A stretch of 41,578 bases of DNA from Bacteroidota bacterium (GTDB taxonomy: Bacteria; Bacteroidota; Bacteroidia; AKYH767-A; 2013-40CM-41-45): positions 1 to 41,578 of the forward strand of contig JAPLDA010000095.1 in the NCBI GenBank assembly GCA_026391945.1, read 5' to 3'. Numbering within the stretch: the stretch's first letter is position 1; every line of letters begins with the position of its first letter. A model generated the notes under the pieces. The model did not search any database, was not told the DNA's origin, and saw nothing but the letters and a program-made list of their open reading frames with translations. A program made the translations under genes and the position numbers. Positions 32,574 through 41,578 of this stretch are shown one piece after another.

Positions 32574-35189
32574 TTAAACCTCCACCGTCTTCTTCACATT
32601 CTTAAAAACAAACTCATTCTTTTTATCGACATCGAGCTGGATGTGATCTTCCTTGTTTATTTTCCCGGCGAGAATCTGTTTCGATAATTCATTCATGACT
32701 TTTTTCTGCATCACGCGTTTCAATGGCCTTGCACCGAACTGTGGATCAAATCCAAGCTGCGCAAGCCAGTCGATGGCTTTTTCTGTTGCCGTGATTTCAA
32801 TTTCATTTTGCTTCAGCATTTTTTTAAGTTGCCCGAACTGTATCTCGACAATGCCTCTGACTTCCGCCCGTGTCAGCGGCTGGAACATGATGATTTCATC
32901 AATGCGGTTGAGGAATTCCGGGCGAATCGTTTTCTTTAATAACTCAAACACTTTGTTCTTTGTCGAAGCAAGAATTTCATCGGCATTCGTTTCATTCATG
33001 CCTTCCATGTTTTCCTGGATGATGTGCGAACCGATGTTGGAAGTCATGATGATGATCGTATTTTTGAAACTGGCAGTTCGTCCTTTGTTATCCGTTAACC
33101 GTCCATCATCCAGCACTTGCAGGAGAATATTGAAAACATCGGGATGTGCTTTTTCAATTTCATCAAGTAGAATAACAGAGTAGGGGCGACGCCTTACGGC
33201 TTCGGTGAGTTGTCCGCCTTCATCGTAACCGACATAACCGGGAGGTGCGCCAATTAACCGCGAAACGGTATGACGTTCCTGGTATTCACTCATGTCGATG
33301 CGTGTCATCGCATTTTCATCGTTGAATAAAAATTCCGCCAGCGCTTTCGCAAGTTCTGTTTTACCGACGCCGGTGGTGCCAAGAAAAATAAACGAACCGA
33401 TCGGTTTCCTTGCATCCTGAAGCCCGGCGCGGCTTCTGCGTACGGCATCGCTTAACGCAGCGATGGCTTCGTTCTGCCCGATCACTCTTTTGTGAAGTTC
33501 CCCTTCCAGCTTTAAAAGTTTATCACGCTCGCTTTGCAACATTCTCGTTACTGGAATTCCCGTCCACCGTGAAACGACGCCGGCAATGTCTTCCGAATCC
33601 ACTTCTTCTTTGATGAGAGCTGAAGTTCCCTGCATCCCTGAAAGTTGTTTTTCCAGTTTGGCAAGAATGGCTTCCGCTTCTTTGATTCTTCCATAACGGA
33701 TTTCGGCTACCTTGCCGTAATCGCCGGCACGTTCGGCCTGTTCAGCTTCCGTTTTAAAATTCTCAATTCCTTCTTTCGTGTTTTGAATTCCCTGAACGAT
33801 TTTCTTTTCATCTTCCCATTTTGCTTTCAGTTGATTTCTTTCATCGGTGATGTTGGCGATTTCTTCATTCAGTTCTTTTAATTTCTTCTGATCATTTTCA
33901 CGTTTGATGGCTTCCCGTTCAATTTCAAGCTGCATGATTTTGCGTTGTATTTCATCCAGTTCTTCCGGAACGGAATCAATCTCCAGGCGTAACTTGGCTG
34001 CGGCTTCATCAATGAGATCAATGGCTTTGTCGGGAAGGAAACGATCGGTGATGTACCGTTCGCTCAACTCTACTGCAGAAATAATTGCTTCGTCTTTGAT
34101 GCGGACTTTGTGATGCGTTTCGTATCGTTCTTTCAACCCGCGGAGAATGGAGATGGCATCTTCGGTGGAAGGTTCTTCCACCATCACTTTCTGAAAACGT
34201 CTTTCGAGTGCTTTGTCTTTTTCTATATACTTCTGGTATTCGCCGAGCGTGGTGGCGCCGATGGCGCGGAGTTCGCCGCGTGCAAGAGCCGGCTTCAGAA
34301 TGTTCGCAGCATCCATCGCTCCTTCGCCGCCGCTGCCGGCTCCAACCAAGGTGTGAATCTCATCGATGAACAAAACAATATCTCCTTCAGCGCTGATGAC
34401 TTCCCTCACTACTGATTTCAATCGCTCTTCAAACTCACCTTTGTATTTCGCTCCTGCGATGATGGCACTCATGTCGAGCGAAAAAATTCTTTTTGATTTC
34501 AAATTTTCCGGAACATCGCCGTTGATGATGCGATGTGCAAGTCCTTCGGCGATGGCCGTTTTTCCGACTCCCGGTTCACCGATCAGGATCGGGTTGTTCT
34601 TGGTTCGTCTCGAAAGAATCTGGAGCACTCTTCTTATTTCTTCATCGCGGCCGATCACAGGATCCAGTTTGCCGAGACGTGCAAGTTCATTCAGGTTCTT
34701 CGCATATTTATTCAATGAGTTATAATTTTCTTCCGCGCTTTGGCTGGTGACTTTGGCACCTTTTCTTAACTCGGTGATGGCAGCTTTCACATCTTTCTCA
34801 TTGATACCTTCCTCTTTCAGCAATTGTGAAGTTTTATCTTTTCCCAGGATCATTCCCATCAATAAATGTTCGATGGATACGAATTCATCTCCGAAGGAAC
34901 GCATGAATGCAAGAGCCTTCTGGATCACTTTATTCGATTCATCAGAAAGATACTGGTTGGCGCCGCTCACGCGCGGGTAGGAACGGATGATGGTATCCAG
35001 ATTTTTCAGGATGACATCCGGATTCACATTCACCTTTTTCAGAATGAACGGGATGACGTTTTCATCCGCTTCCATGATACCTTTTAAAATGTGCGCAGGT
35101 TCAATGGCTTGTTGCTCAAGCGAAGCAGCAAGCTGTTGCGCTTCCTGGATGGCTTCCTGCGATTTGATGGTGAAGTTGTTGAAGTTCAT
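32574..35189 (-). CDS. clpB: ATP-dependent disaggregase ClpB
   Basis: An 871-residue Hsp100 protein (E. coli ClpB is 857). It has a Clp N-domain (1-145), NBD1 with Walker [10 protein letters not shown] (~204) and Walker [15 protein letters not shown], and the coiled-coil middle domain (~400-540) that contacts DnaK and separates ClpB from ClpA/ClpC. NBD2 has [17 protein letters not shown] (~607) and [15 protein letters not shown]. No ClpP-binding loop is visible. Together with DnaK/DnaJ/GrpE it extracts proteins from aggregates in the cytoplasm. A TACTTTTG box lies 30 nt upstream. I see no CIRCE-type inverted repeat. Confidence 0.97.
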   Translation of the reverse strand: MNFNNFTIKSQEAIQEAQQLAASLEQQAIEPAHILKGIMEADENVIPFILKKVNVNPDVILKNLDTIIRSYPRVSGANQYLSDESNKVIQKALAFMRSFGDEFVSIEHLLMGMILGKDKTSQLLKEEGINEKDVKAAITELRKGAKVTSQSAEENYNSLNKYAKNLNELARLGKLDPVIGRDEEIRRVLQILSRRTKNNPILIGEPGVGKTAIAEGLAHRIINGDVPENLKSKRIFSLDMSAIIAGAKYKGEFEERLKSVVREVISAEGDIVLFIDEIHTLVGAGSGGEGAMDAANILKPALARGELRAIGATTLGEYQKYIEKDKALERRFQKVMVEEPSTEDAISILRGLKERYETHHKVRIKDEAIISAVELSERYITDRFLPDKAIDLIDEAAAKLRLEIDSVPEELDEIQRKIMQLEIEREAIKRENDQKKLKELNEEIANITDERNQLKAKWEDEKKIVQGIQNTKEGIENFKTEAEQAERAGDYGKVAEIRYGRIKEAEAILAKLEKQLSGMQGTSALIKEEVDSEDIAGVVSRWTGIPVTRMLQSERDKLLKLEGELHKRVIGQNEAIAALSDAVRRSRAGLQDARKPIGSFIFLGTTGVGKTELAKALAEFLFNDENAMTRIDMSEYQERHTVSRLIGAPPGYVGYDEGGQLTEAVRRRPYSVILLDEIEKAHPDVFNILLQVLDDGRLTDNKGRTASFKNTIIIMTSNIGSHIIQENMEGMNETNADEILASTKNKVFELLKKTIRPEFLNRIDEIIMFQPLTRAEVRGIVEIQFGQLKKMLKQNEIEITATEKAIDWLAQLGFDPQFGARPLKRVMQKKVMNELSKQILAGKINKEDHIQLDVDKKNEFVFKNVKKTVEV

Positions 35190-35218
35190 AGGTCAGATTT
35201 TTCAATGGGTATCGTTTA

Positions 35219-35226
35219 CAAAAGTA
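35219..35226 (-). promoter_or_regulatory. Bacteroidota -7 box of clpB (TACTTTTG)
   Basis: TACTTTTG on the minus strand, 30 nt upstream of the clpB ATG. No clear TTG at ideal spacing upstream. Confidence 0.5.
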
Positions 35227-35714
35227 TCCGGGATTTTGTTAACGAATTTATGAATGAAATTCCGGAACGGGTAATGATCAGTGTTTCGCTTATTCTATTT
35301 TTTTTTACGGAAGCGGAGCCTCAAAGAAGTTGCCATGCCATCTATCCTGATGAAACCTGATCATTTTGTCTTGCCGGATGAAAATGAAAGGACAATTTGG
35401 CTTTAACTCAGCTATCCAGGACAGGCTTCGTCGATTCATTACCAGCCTTTCTCGGATGAACGGTTAACAAGCAGATCCCTGCTACAGAATAACTACTGGT
35501 AGCCGTACTATTTTCAGTTTGTCATGCATTTAGTATTGTTTACAGAAATTTCGCATAAATAGTATTTTTTCGTAGCATTATTTTTTTATATTTGTCCAAA
35601 GTTGATCCTGAGAAAGTTATGGCTTACCTTGACAAGCCTTATGAATACAGCTCATGATCTGTTTTCCATATTTGTTCCAATAGTTTTTAATCTGATGACA
35701 TAAATCATAACAAC
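35227..35714. other. Divergent intergenic region between clpB and the giant surface-protein gene
   Basis: It holds the upstream part of the clpB promoter and, at 35587-35594, a TATATTTG box for the rightward gene. The ~120-nt leader after that box contains a 12-codon frame with an AGAAAG upstream (35619-35657), too short to call a gene. The remainder shows no hairpin, repeat or coding pattern that I can support. Confidence 0.55.
35587..35594 (+). promoter_or_regulatory. Bacteroidota -7 box (TATATTTG) of the giant surface-protein gene
   Basis: TATATTTG fits TAnnTTTG and would give a leader of about 115 nt before the ATG at 35715. The -33 region is only T-rich (TATTTTTTCG), without a clean TTG. 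Confidence 0.5.
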
Positions 35715-38700
35715 ATGAAACGCTACTTTACAACTACAAACTTCAATAGGATTTTTATTTTCCTGTTCATGTTTTCCATGAATCCTGTTTTGTTGTCCGC
35801 TCAACAACTCCAGATGTCTGACTTTGTTGTATTCGGTGGAAACGGAACTACTCCGGGTTGCACGCAACCTTCTACTCCGGGTCCCGGTGTTCAGATCGGT
35901 AATTCGACAAGCATCAGTGGTTGTGCTGTCGGCAGTTACAAACTGATCAAGTCGACAGGCTCGGTGAAATTCAGCGGTGATATTTACTGTGGCGGAACCG
36001 TTGTGCTTTCCAACAACGATACGATCAGCGGAAAAATAACTTCTGCTAATACTTCTTCTGCAACCGGAACCATTTTAAGTATTGGTTCAGGAGCGAAGAT
36101 AGGAGGAAATGTGGATGTGAACGGAAATGTTGTGGTGACCAGTGGAACGGTTTCGGGAAAAGTAACTCATCCTTCCGGCACTACGTACACCGGACCTGTT
36201 CCTGCCGGTGGCAATGTAACAAGCGCACCAACACTTCCGACGTTACCGGCATTGCCGCCGATCACGACTTTTCCTTCAGTAGGAACCACTAACATAACCG
36301 GTACGCAAACCATCACTCCCGGAGCGTATAAGAGCATCACCCTTACAGGCGGAAAAACTCTTACGTTTAACGGTCCCGGTGTGTATGTTTTTAAATCCAT
36401 CACCAACAGCGGAACGCTCAACAATTTTGTTTTCAATTTTCAGAATACCACTTCCGGAAATTTTTATATTTATGTAATCGGTGATGCGAACCTGAATATT
36501 TCCAGTGCCAGCATGATTAACGGAGGAAGTGCATCACGCATCTATTCCGAAACTCATGGAACAGGTTCGACCTCATCCAACGGAACGTATTCCTGGGTGA
36601 TGGCGAATGGCACAACCGGCGGTACCAATTCAAAATGGCTTGGAACAGTTTGGGCGCCCTATGCGGCGATCAACCTTGGATCTTCCACCGGCGGAACAGA
36701 GTTCATCGGTGCGCTTTGGAGCGGGACACAGGTTAATATACAGTGCGGTGTAAGCATTGTGTGTATGCCTTTTGCTACCTGCACAACGCCCAGTGCAAAT
36801 GCAGGAGCTGATAAACAATTAAACTGTTCTGTTACTTCTTTGCAGTTGAGCGGATCGTCAACAACAACCGGTGCAACGTTTAGCTGGACAACTGCCAATG
36901 GCGGTAACATTACTTCCGGCGGAAGTACAGCAACTCCGACTGTGAATGCTGCAGGAACTTATATTCTCACTGTTACAAGTCCATCGGGTGGATGTACTGC
37001 AAAAGATACAGCCATTGTCACCATCGACAACAGTGTTCCAAATGCCAATGCCGGAGTTGATAAACAATTAAATTGTTCTGTCACTTCTTTGTCATTGAGC
37101 GGTTCATCATCTACTGCTGGCGCAACCTTTAGCTGGGCAGCTTCCAATGGAGGCAACATAACATCTGGTGCAAATACAGCAACACCGACAGTGAATGCCG
37201 CCGGTACGTATATGCTGACTGTCACCAATCCAACCAGTGGCTGCACGGCAAAAGATACAGCCATTGTCACCCTTAATAATAGTACACCGAATGCAAATGC
37301 TGGTTCAAATAAAATATTGACATGTTCTGTCGTATCTGTTTTACTCAGCGGATCACCTTCTGTAGCCGGGGCTACCTATGGATGGACCGCAAGCGGCGGA
37401 GGTCATATTGTTTCAGGAGCAAACAGTCTTTCTCCTCTGGTGGATGCTGCCGGTTCGTATGTATTGACGGTGACCAATCCTTCCAATGGTTGCAGCGCGA
37501 CAAGCAGTGCATCCGTTACATTGAATAATTCTTTACCTGATGTTCATGCAGGAAGCGGAGGACAGATCACCTGTTCAAATCCAAACGTCACACTCAATGG
37601 TTCATCTTCCACTTCCGGTGTTCAGTTTTTATGGACCAGCCAGAACGGAACTTTTGTTTCGGGTGCTCATTCAACTTCTCCTGTTATTGATGGTGAAGGG
37701 ACATTCACATTAACGGTAACGGATCCTTCCAACGGTTGCAGTGTAGCAGATAGTGCATTGGTGACACGGATTCCATGCATCTTCCCGTATTATCCTCCGC
37801 CTCCAGGAGGTAAAGTAGGTGATGTGATCGGTTCGGAATTACATTCACTGTTTTATAATTTCGGAAATGTAGTCGATACCATTGAAAATATTTTCCGCAT
37901 CAGTGACGACAGCGTATGGGTTGAAATTATTTACAACAAAGATCAGTATGCTGCCTTGCTTGCCTTGCTCCAGACACCTGATTATGGTTTAACGGATATC
38001 ATTGATAACGGAAGCGGCAACCTGATCATCACCGGGAAATTTCCGATCAGTCATTTGTTGAAGCTGGATAGTTTACCCAGCCTGATCAATTACGTACGGC
38101 CTGTATTTCCTCCGATTACCGTTGCCGGAATTGCCAATACGGCCGGTGACATTTCAATGAAATCAGATCTTGCAAGGAATGGTTTTAAAGTAAAAGGTGA
38201 TGCCGCAAAGGTTGGCGTTCTTTCAAACAGTTACAATACCATCGCCGGTAACCCGGCACTGACGGATGTTCTGGATGGTGATCTCCCGGGAGCAGGAAAT
38301 CCTGATAACCCGGATCCTGTGAATGTACTGCGTGATTATCCTTATGGAGTTCGTTCCGATGAAGGCCGCGCCATGTTGCAGATCGTACACGATGTGGCGC
38401 CGAATGCCAAACTTGATTTCCGCACCGGCTTCATCAGTGCCGGAGATTTCGCACAGGGAATCCGCCAGTTAAAAGCAGACAACTGCAATGTGATTGTGGA
38501 TGACATCACGTATATCACTGAACCGTTTTTCCAGGATGGTCTTGTTGCAAAAGCAGTAGATGAAGTGACTGCCCAGGGTGTATCGTATTTTTCTGCTGCC
38601 GGTAATTACGGAAATAAATCCTACACCGGAGTTTTTACTCCTGCACCAACTGCTTATGGAATGGCAGGCTTCGCCCATGATTTCGGCGGTGGAGATATTT

Positions 38701-41578
38701 TCCAGAATCTTTCTCTTACACCGGGAACTTATACCATCGTATTGCAATGGCAGGATTCCATTTATTCAATCGGTCAGACACAAACAGGAACGAACAATGA
38801 CCTCGATATTTTCCTGACGTACGACAATGGTAAAACGTTATTCGGGTTCAACAGGAATAACATCGGCGGCGACCCGATGGAAGTGTTGTCATTTGTGGTG
38901 ACTGAAAATACTTCCAGTAACCTCATGATTGTTCGCACTGCAGGTTCAGGCCCGGTTACGTTCAAGTACATTGCTTTCCGCGGAGATCCTGTTATCAACG
39001 AATACAACCAGGGAACATCAACCATTGTAGGTCAGTCGAATTCTGCCGGAGCCATCACCACTGGAGCTGTTCTTTATTCAAACACTCCTCCGTTTGGTGT
39101 CACTCCTCCGACCGTTGCATCTTTCTCTTCCATTGGAGGAACGCCGGTTAATGGAGTGGTGAGAAACAAACCTGACCTCTGTGCTCCGAATGGCGGCAAT
39201 ACCACGGTGAACATGGGCGGGCCGAACATTGATGGTGATGCTTTTCCTAATTTCTTCGGAACTTCAGCGGCGGCGCCACATGCAGCAGGAGTAGCAGCAC
39301 TTCTCATCGACGGGAAGAAAAAATTCTATAACCAGGATTTAACTCCTTCTGAAACACGTTCCATTTTACAGACTACAGCAGTCAATATGTATGCTCCGGG
39401 ATTTGATTTCAATTCAGGTTTCGGATTGGTGGATGCTGATGCAGCGATGAGAACATTCGCCGCGCCAACTCCGGAGATCACCGATTTACTTACTCCTCCG
39501 GGATCCACTCCGGGTACCGTTCAGTTACTCGTGACGGTAAAAGGAAGATACATGACGACTCAATCCAAAATTTTATTCCGCGGAGATGAACTGACTACTA
39601 CGTTTGTGGATGTCAATCATCTTTCAGCTACGGTGCCTGCGTTCAGTGGAAATCCGCCGATCCAGGTATTCACGCCACCGGTTACTCCAAGCGGTGAAGA
39701 CGGTGGGTTATCCAATTCATTGTACTTCTTTGCCCCGGTTAAAAAAGAAGTGCATGTGACAGCCGATAACAAAACAAAAAAATTCGGAGAGAAGATTCCT
39801 GCATTTACTGCAACCGTAACAGTGGACGGACTATCACTGGCAACAGCGGGGCTTACTTTAACGGATCTCGGACTCGATGATCTTGGTTTCCTTTCACCGG
39901 CAACTAGCTTAAGCAATACCGGTTTGTATTTCATCAGGCCGGTCAAGGATACGTCGGCACTTGATGTCAGCTTCAAGGAACTCTATCATTATACATTAAC
40001 GGATGGATTGTTAAGCATTACGAAAATGCCTCTTGTGATCACACCGAAGGATACAACGCTTACCTATGGCGACAAGCTCGGTGATTTCCATTTTAACTAC
40101 GATTATGATCAGACTAATATTGATGTCAGTGATCTTTCTGTTTTCCTGGGCTCACTGGAATCGGCACATACTTCCAACATGTCAAATGCCATTGCATTTG
40201 TAGATGCGAAAGTAGTGACCAATGGAAAAGTGGTGACCAACATTGATCTTCTTAAATTGAATATGCTTGCCAGCGCGAAAGTGGTAACCAACGCGAAAGT
40301 GGTAACCAATGCAAAAGTGGTGACCAACACACTTGTGTTTGATACAACTCTGCTGGTTGAAGTATCTCCGCAATCCATTTTCAATTATGAAAATGACTCC
40401 GCCTCAACAACGCTTGTTAGTCCGCCGGGAGGAGGCCATTCGCGTGCTTTACTGAATGCAAAAGTGGTGACCAATGGCGGAGGACTCGTCAATGCAAAAG
40501 TGGTGACGAATGGTTCACCGCTGGTGAACAGCAACACGGTGAATGACAACAGCAATCAGAACACGGTCATTATTCTTGATGAGGATGACGTAACGGATAC
40601 GTTGAATACGATTACGGAACTTCAGCCGATCAACATGGTAACCGGAATTACATCAGGTAACTGGAACATTGTTCCCGGAGCGATGCTTTCAGAAAATTTC
40701 GAAATCACGTATGGTTTGGGAAACCTTATCATACTGCCTGCTACTCTTACAGTGAAGGCCGATGATAAGAATCCATTGTGCTCAGAGTTGCCGGTGTTCT
40801 CTTCTGTCATTACAGGTTTTCAATACAGCGATTCTGCAAGTACGGTTGATTCGATTGCTCCATCCTACACTGTATTGGATAACTTAAATAATATAGTTAC
40901 CGGTGTTCCTCCTGCAGGTATATACCAGGTTGTTCCTGGAGGATTGCAACAGTTTTCACCGCCGGATTATATAGTGGTTTATGAGAATGGAACGTTGACG
41001 ATGCCATCGTTACTGACTTTGACGGCCACGCCGACTCAGCCTTTGTGCAATGGTGAAACAGGCACAGTGGATCTTGTTGCCGGTGGAGGAACAGGAATTT
41101 ATACTTATGGTGGGGATGCAGTTTCTGGATTGACACAGGGAACCTATAACTACTCGGTGCAGGATGCAAATGGTTGCATCGCAACAGCAACAGCTTTAGT
41201 AGATGCAGCGCCATCCTTACTTGAACTTACTGCCACTCCGACTCAACCGTTGTGTTTCGGTGAAACAGGAACCGTAGCTTTATCAGCACAAGGAGGAACA
41301 GGATCGTATAGCTTTGGCGGAGATCCTGTGCTCAGCCTTGGCGAAGGAACCTATCACTATACCGTTGAAGATGGAAACGGCTGCACGGCGAATGCGACGG
41401 CTTCTGTTTCTGCGGCTCCATCGCTGCTGACTTTATCTGCCACACCATCGCAACCGAAATGTTTCGGCGAAACCGGAAGCGTCGTACTTTCAGCAAGCGG
41501 AGGAACAGGTTTATATACTTACAGCGGTGACAATACTTCTAGCCTTGGATCAGGAACGTATTCTTACACGGTACAGGA
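35715..41578 (+). CDS. Giant multidomain surface protein: beta-helical domain, Ig repeats, subtilase-like domain, MBG domains, SprB repeats (3' end outside window)
   Basis: One frame of 1,954 codons from ATG 35715 without a stop before the window ends. Domains by residue: signal peptide 1-31; beta-solenoid-like region ~35-350, rich in G/S/T/N turns (FNGPGVYVFKSIT, WLGTVWAPYAAINLG); four 83-residue Ig/PKD-like repeats ~360-685; linker; subtilase-fold domain ~830-1245 with AAGN964 and GTS1184AAAPHAAG; an IPT-like domain ~1250-1340; MBG-type domains ~1345-1440, ~1440-1680 and ~1680-1765, the second interrupted by KVVTN repeats (1498-1600); then SprB-like 69-residue repeats from ~1764. The Asp and His triad positions look replaced (N838, E883), so activity is doubtful. 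The sorting domain should lie beyond the edge; T9SS export and adhesion are inferred. I checked the frame at several points along the gene. Confidence 0.9.
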   Translation, partial: MKRYFTTTNFNRIFIFLFMFSMNPVLLSAQQLQMSDFVVFGGNGTTPGCTQPSTPGPGVQIGNSTSISGCAVGSYKLIKSTGSVKFSGDIYCGGTVVLSNNDTISGKITSANTSSATGTILSIGSGAKIGGNVDVNGNVVVTSGTVSGKVTHPSGTTYTGPVPAGGNVTSAPTLPTLPALPPITTFPSVGTTNITGTQTITPGAYKSITLTGGKTLTFNGPGVYVFKSITNSGTLNNFVFNFQNTTSGNFYIYVIGDANLNISSASMINGGSASRIYSETHGTGSTSSNGTYSWVMANGTTGGTNSKWLGTVWAPYAAINLGSSTGGTEFIGALWSGTQVNIQCGVSIVCMPFATCTTPSANAGADKQLNCSVTSLQLSGSSTTTGATFSWTTANGGNITSGGSTATPTVNAAGTYILTVTSPSGGCTAKDTAIVTIDNSVPNANAGVDKQLNCSVTSLSLSGSSSTAGATFSWAASNGGNITSGANTATPTVNAAGTYMLTVTNPTSGCTAKDTAIVTLNNSTPNANAGSNKILTCSVVSVLLSGSPSVAGATYGWTASGGGHIVSGANSLSPLVDAAGSYVLTVTNPSNGCSATSSASVTLNNSLPDVHAGSGGQITCSNPNVTLNGSSSTSGVQFLWTSQNGTFVSGAHSTSPVIDGEGTFTLTVTDPSNGCSVADSALVTRIPCIFPYYPPPPGGKVGDVIGSELHSLFYNFGNVVDTIENIFRISDDSVWVEIIYNKDQYAALLALLQTPDYGLTDIIDNGSGNLIITGKFPISHLLKLDSLPSLINYVRPVFPPITVAGIANTAGDISMKSDLARNGFKVKGDAAKVGVLSNSYNTIAGNPALTDVLDGDLPGAGNPDNPDPVNVLRDYPYGVRSDEGRAMLQIVHDVAPNAKLDFRTGFISAGDFAQGIRQLKADNCNVIVDDITYITEPFFQDGLVAKAVDEVTAQGVSYFSAAGNYGNKSYTGVFTPAPTAYGMAGFAHDFGGGDIFQNLSLTPGTYTIVLQWQDSIYSIGQTQTGTNNDLDIFLTYDNGKTLFGFNRNNIGGDPMEVLSFVVTENTSSNLMIVRTAGSGPVTFKYIAFRGDPVINEYNQGTSTIVGQSNSAGAITTGAVLYSNTPPFGVTPPTVASFSSIGGTPVNGVVRNKPDLCAPNGGNTTVNMGGPNIDGDAFPNFFGTSAAAPHAAGVAALLIDGKKKFYNQDLTPSETRSILQTTAVNMYAPGFDFNSGFGLVDADAAMRTFAAPTPEITDLLTPPGSTPGTVQLLVTVKGRYMTTQSKILFRGDELTTTFVDVNHLSATVPAFSGNPPIQVFTPPVTPSGEDGGLSNSLYFFAPVKKEVHVTADNKTKKFGEKIPAFTATVTVDGLSLATAGLTLTDLGLDDLGFLSPATSLSNTGLYFIRPVKDTSALDVSFKELYHYTLTDGLLSITKMPLVITPKDTTLTYGDKLGDFHFNYDYDQTNIDVSDLSVFLGSLESAHTSNMSNAIAFVDAKVVTNGKVVTNIDLLKLNMLASAKVVTNAKVVTNAKVVTNTLVFDTTLLVEVSPQSIFNYENDSASTTLVSPPGGGHSRALLNAKVVTNGGGLVNAKVVTNGSPLVNSNTVNDNSNQNTVIILDEDDVTDTLNTITELQPINMVTGITSGNWNIVPGAMLSENFEITYGLGNLIILPATLTVKADDKNPLCSELPVFSSVITGFQYSDSASTVDSIAPSYTVLDNLNNIVTGVPPAGIYQVVPGGLQQFSPPDYIVVYENGTLTMPSLLTLTATPTQPLCNGETGTVDLVAGGGTGIYTYGGDAVSGLTQGTYNYSVQDANGCIATATALVDAAPSLLELTATPTQPLCFGETGTVALSAQGGTGSYSFGGDPVLSLGEGTYHYTVEDGNGCTANATASVSAAPSLLTLSATPSQPKCFGETGSVVLSASGGTGLYTYSGDNTSSLGSGTYSYTVQ
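36792..37767 (+). repeat. Four tandem 249-bp repeats (83-residue Ig/PKD-like modules)
   Basis: The codon after NANAG in successive units is at 36810, 37059, 37308 and 37557, exactly 249 bp apart each time. Units 1 and 2 are the most alike (both AGxDKQLNCSVTS...), unit 4 the most diverged. Each unit has a Cys near its start (LNCS) and one near its end (GGC/SGC/NGC). Confidence 0.9.
40206..40512 (+). repeat. KVVTN short repeats inside an MBG-type domain
   Basis: Seven copies of KVVTN: two in tandem at 40206-40241, three perfect 18-bp units AKVVTN in tandem at 40275-40328, and two spaced copies at about 40458-40512. Third-codon-position changes between units show they are not freshly copied. 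Confidence 0.88.
41004..41578 (+). repeat. SprB-like repeats, 207 bp each (at least three, running off the window)
   Basis: Units begin PSLLTLTATPTQPLCNGETG at 41004, 41211 and 41418, spaced exactly 207 bp (69 residues). Each has GGTGxYxYGGD, QGTYxYxVxDxNGC and an A-rich end. The pattern matches the SprB repeat of Bacteroidota gliding and adhesion proteins. The third unit is cut by the window end. Confidence 0.88.

Noticed and set aside
32653-35360. Plus-strand frames up to 176 codons opposite clpB
   Set aside because: They mirror the highly conserved ClpB coding sequence and show no independent start signals or domains.
35619-35657. A 12-codon frame in the leader of the giant gene as a leader peptide
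   Set aside because: A spacing-plausible AGAAAG precedes it, but there is no attenuator hairpin and a frame this short is expected by chance.
36167-41214. Many minus-strand frames of 60-120 codons opposite the giant gene
   Set aside because: They are antisense shadows of a continuous plus-strand frame with recognisable domains and repeats.
36792-41578. Regular repeats as a CRISPR array
   Set aside because: The repeats are long, degenerate, in frame and encode protein modules; there are no short identical repeats with unique spacers.

Overview
The window looks like chromosomal DNA of a Bacteroidota bacterium, probably from the Chitinophaga/Sphingobacteria side of the phylum. The reasons are several proteins with type IX secretion (T9SS) C-terminal sorting domains, a gliding-motility-type CHU_C domain, SprB-type and MBG-type repeats, Bacteroidota promoter boxes (TTG ~19 nt TAnnTTTG) upstream of many genes, and an FA2H-type fatty-acid hydroxylase. 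Genus and species cannot be told from the sequence alone. I see no integrase, transposase, CRISPR array or tRNA.

Layout. 1-722: the 3' end of a 23S rRNA gene, a complete 5S rRNA gene and its terminator. 1005-7778: a membrane GT-C/TPR protein, a carboxypeptidase-regulatory-like exported protein, elongation factor P with an Asn at the loop tip, a solitary TonB C-terminal domain protein, a secreted pectate-lyase-like beta-helix protein and a fatty acid 2-hydroxylase. 7815-16882 (all minus): a ~1,420-residue CHU_C adhesin-like protein, histidine ammonia-lyase, histidyl-tRNA synthetase and the EttA ABC-F ATPase. 17118-20169 (plus): a T9SS subtilase interrupted by a one-base frameshift, then a UbiA-type prenyltransferase. 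20223-28521 (all minus): a lipoprotein, a UPF0316 membrane protein overlapping a sirtuin, Fmt, a MATE transporter, an RlmI-like methyltransferase, 3-methyladenine glycosylase and RecQ. 28638-29500: a tandem duplication of a small DUF1640-like coiled-coil membrane protein gene. 29606-35189: a GT-C glycosyltransferase, a T9SS repeat protein and ClpB.

35715 to the window end is one uninterrupted reading frame of at least 1,954 codons with no stop before the edge. It combines a signal peptide, a beta-helical N-terminal domain, four 83-residue Ig/PKD-like repeats of exactly equal length, a subtilase-fold domain whose triad looks non-canonical, MBG-type Ig domains, a KVVTN short-repeat insert, and at least three SprB-like repeats of exactly 69 residues. 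It is the most unusual item in the window.

Housekeeping genes (rRNA, efp, hisS, ettA, fmt, recQ, clpB) are interleaved with cell-surface genes. The secreted proteins probably all use Sec followed by T9SS and act at the cell surface or outside it.
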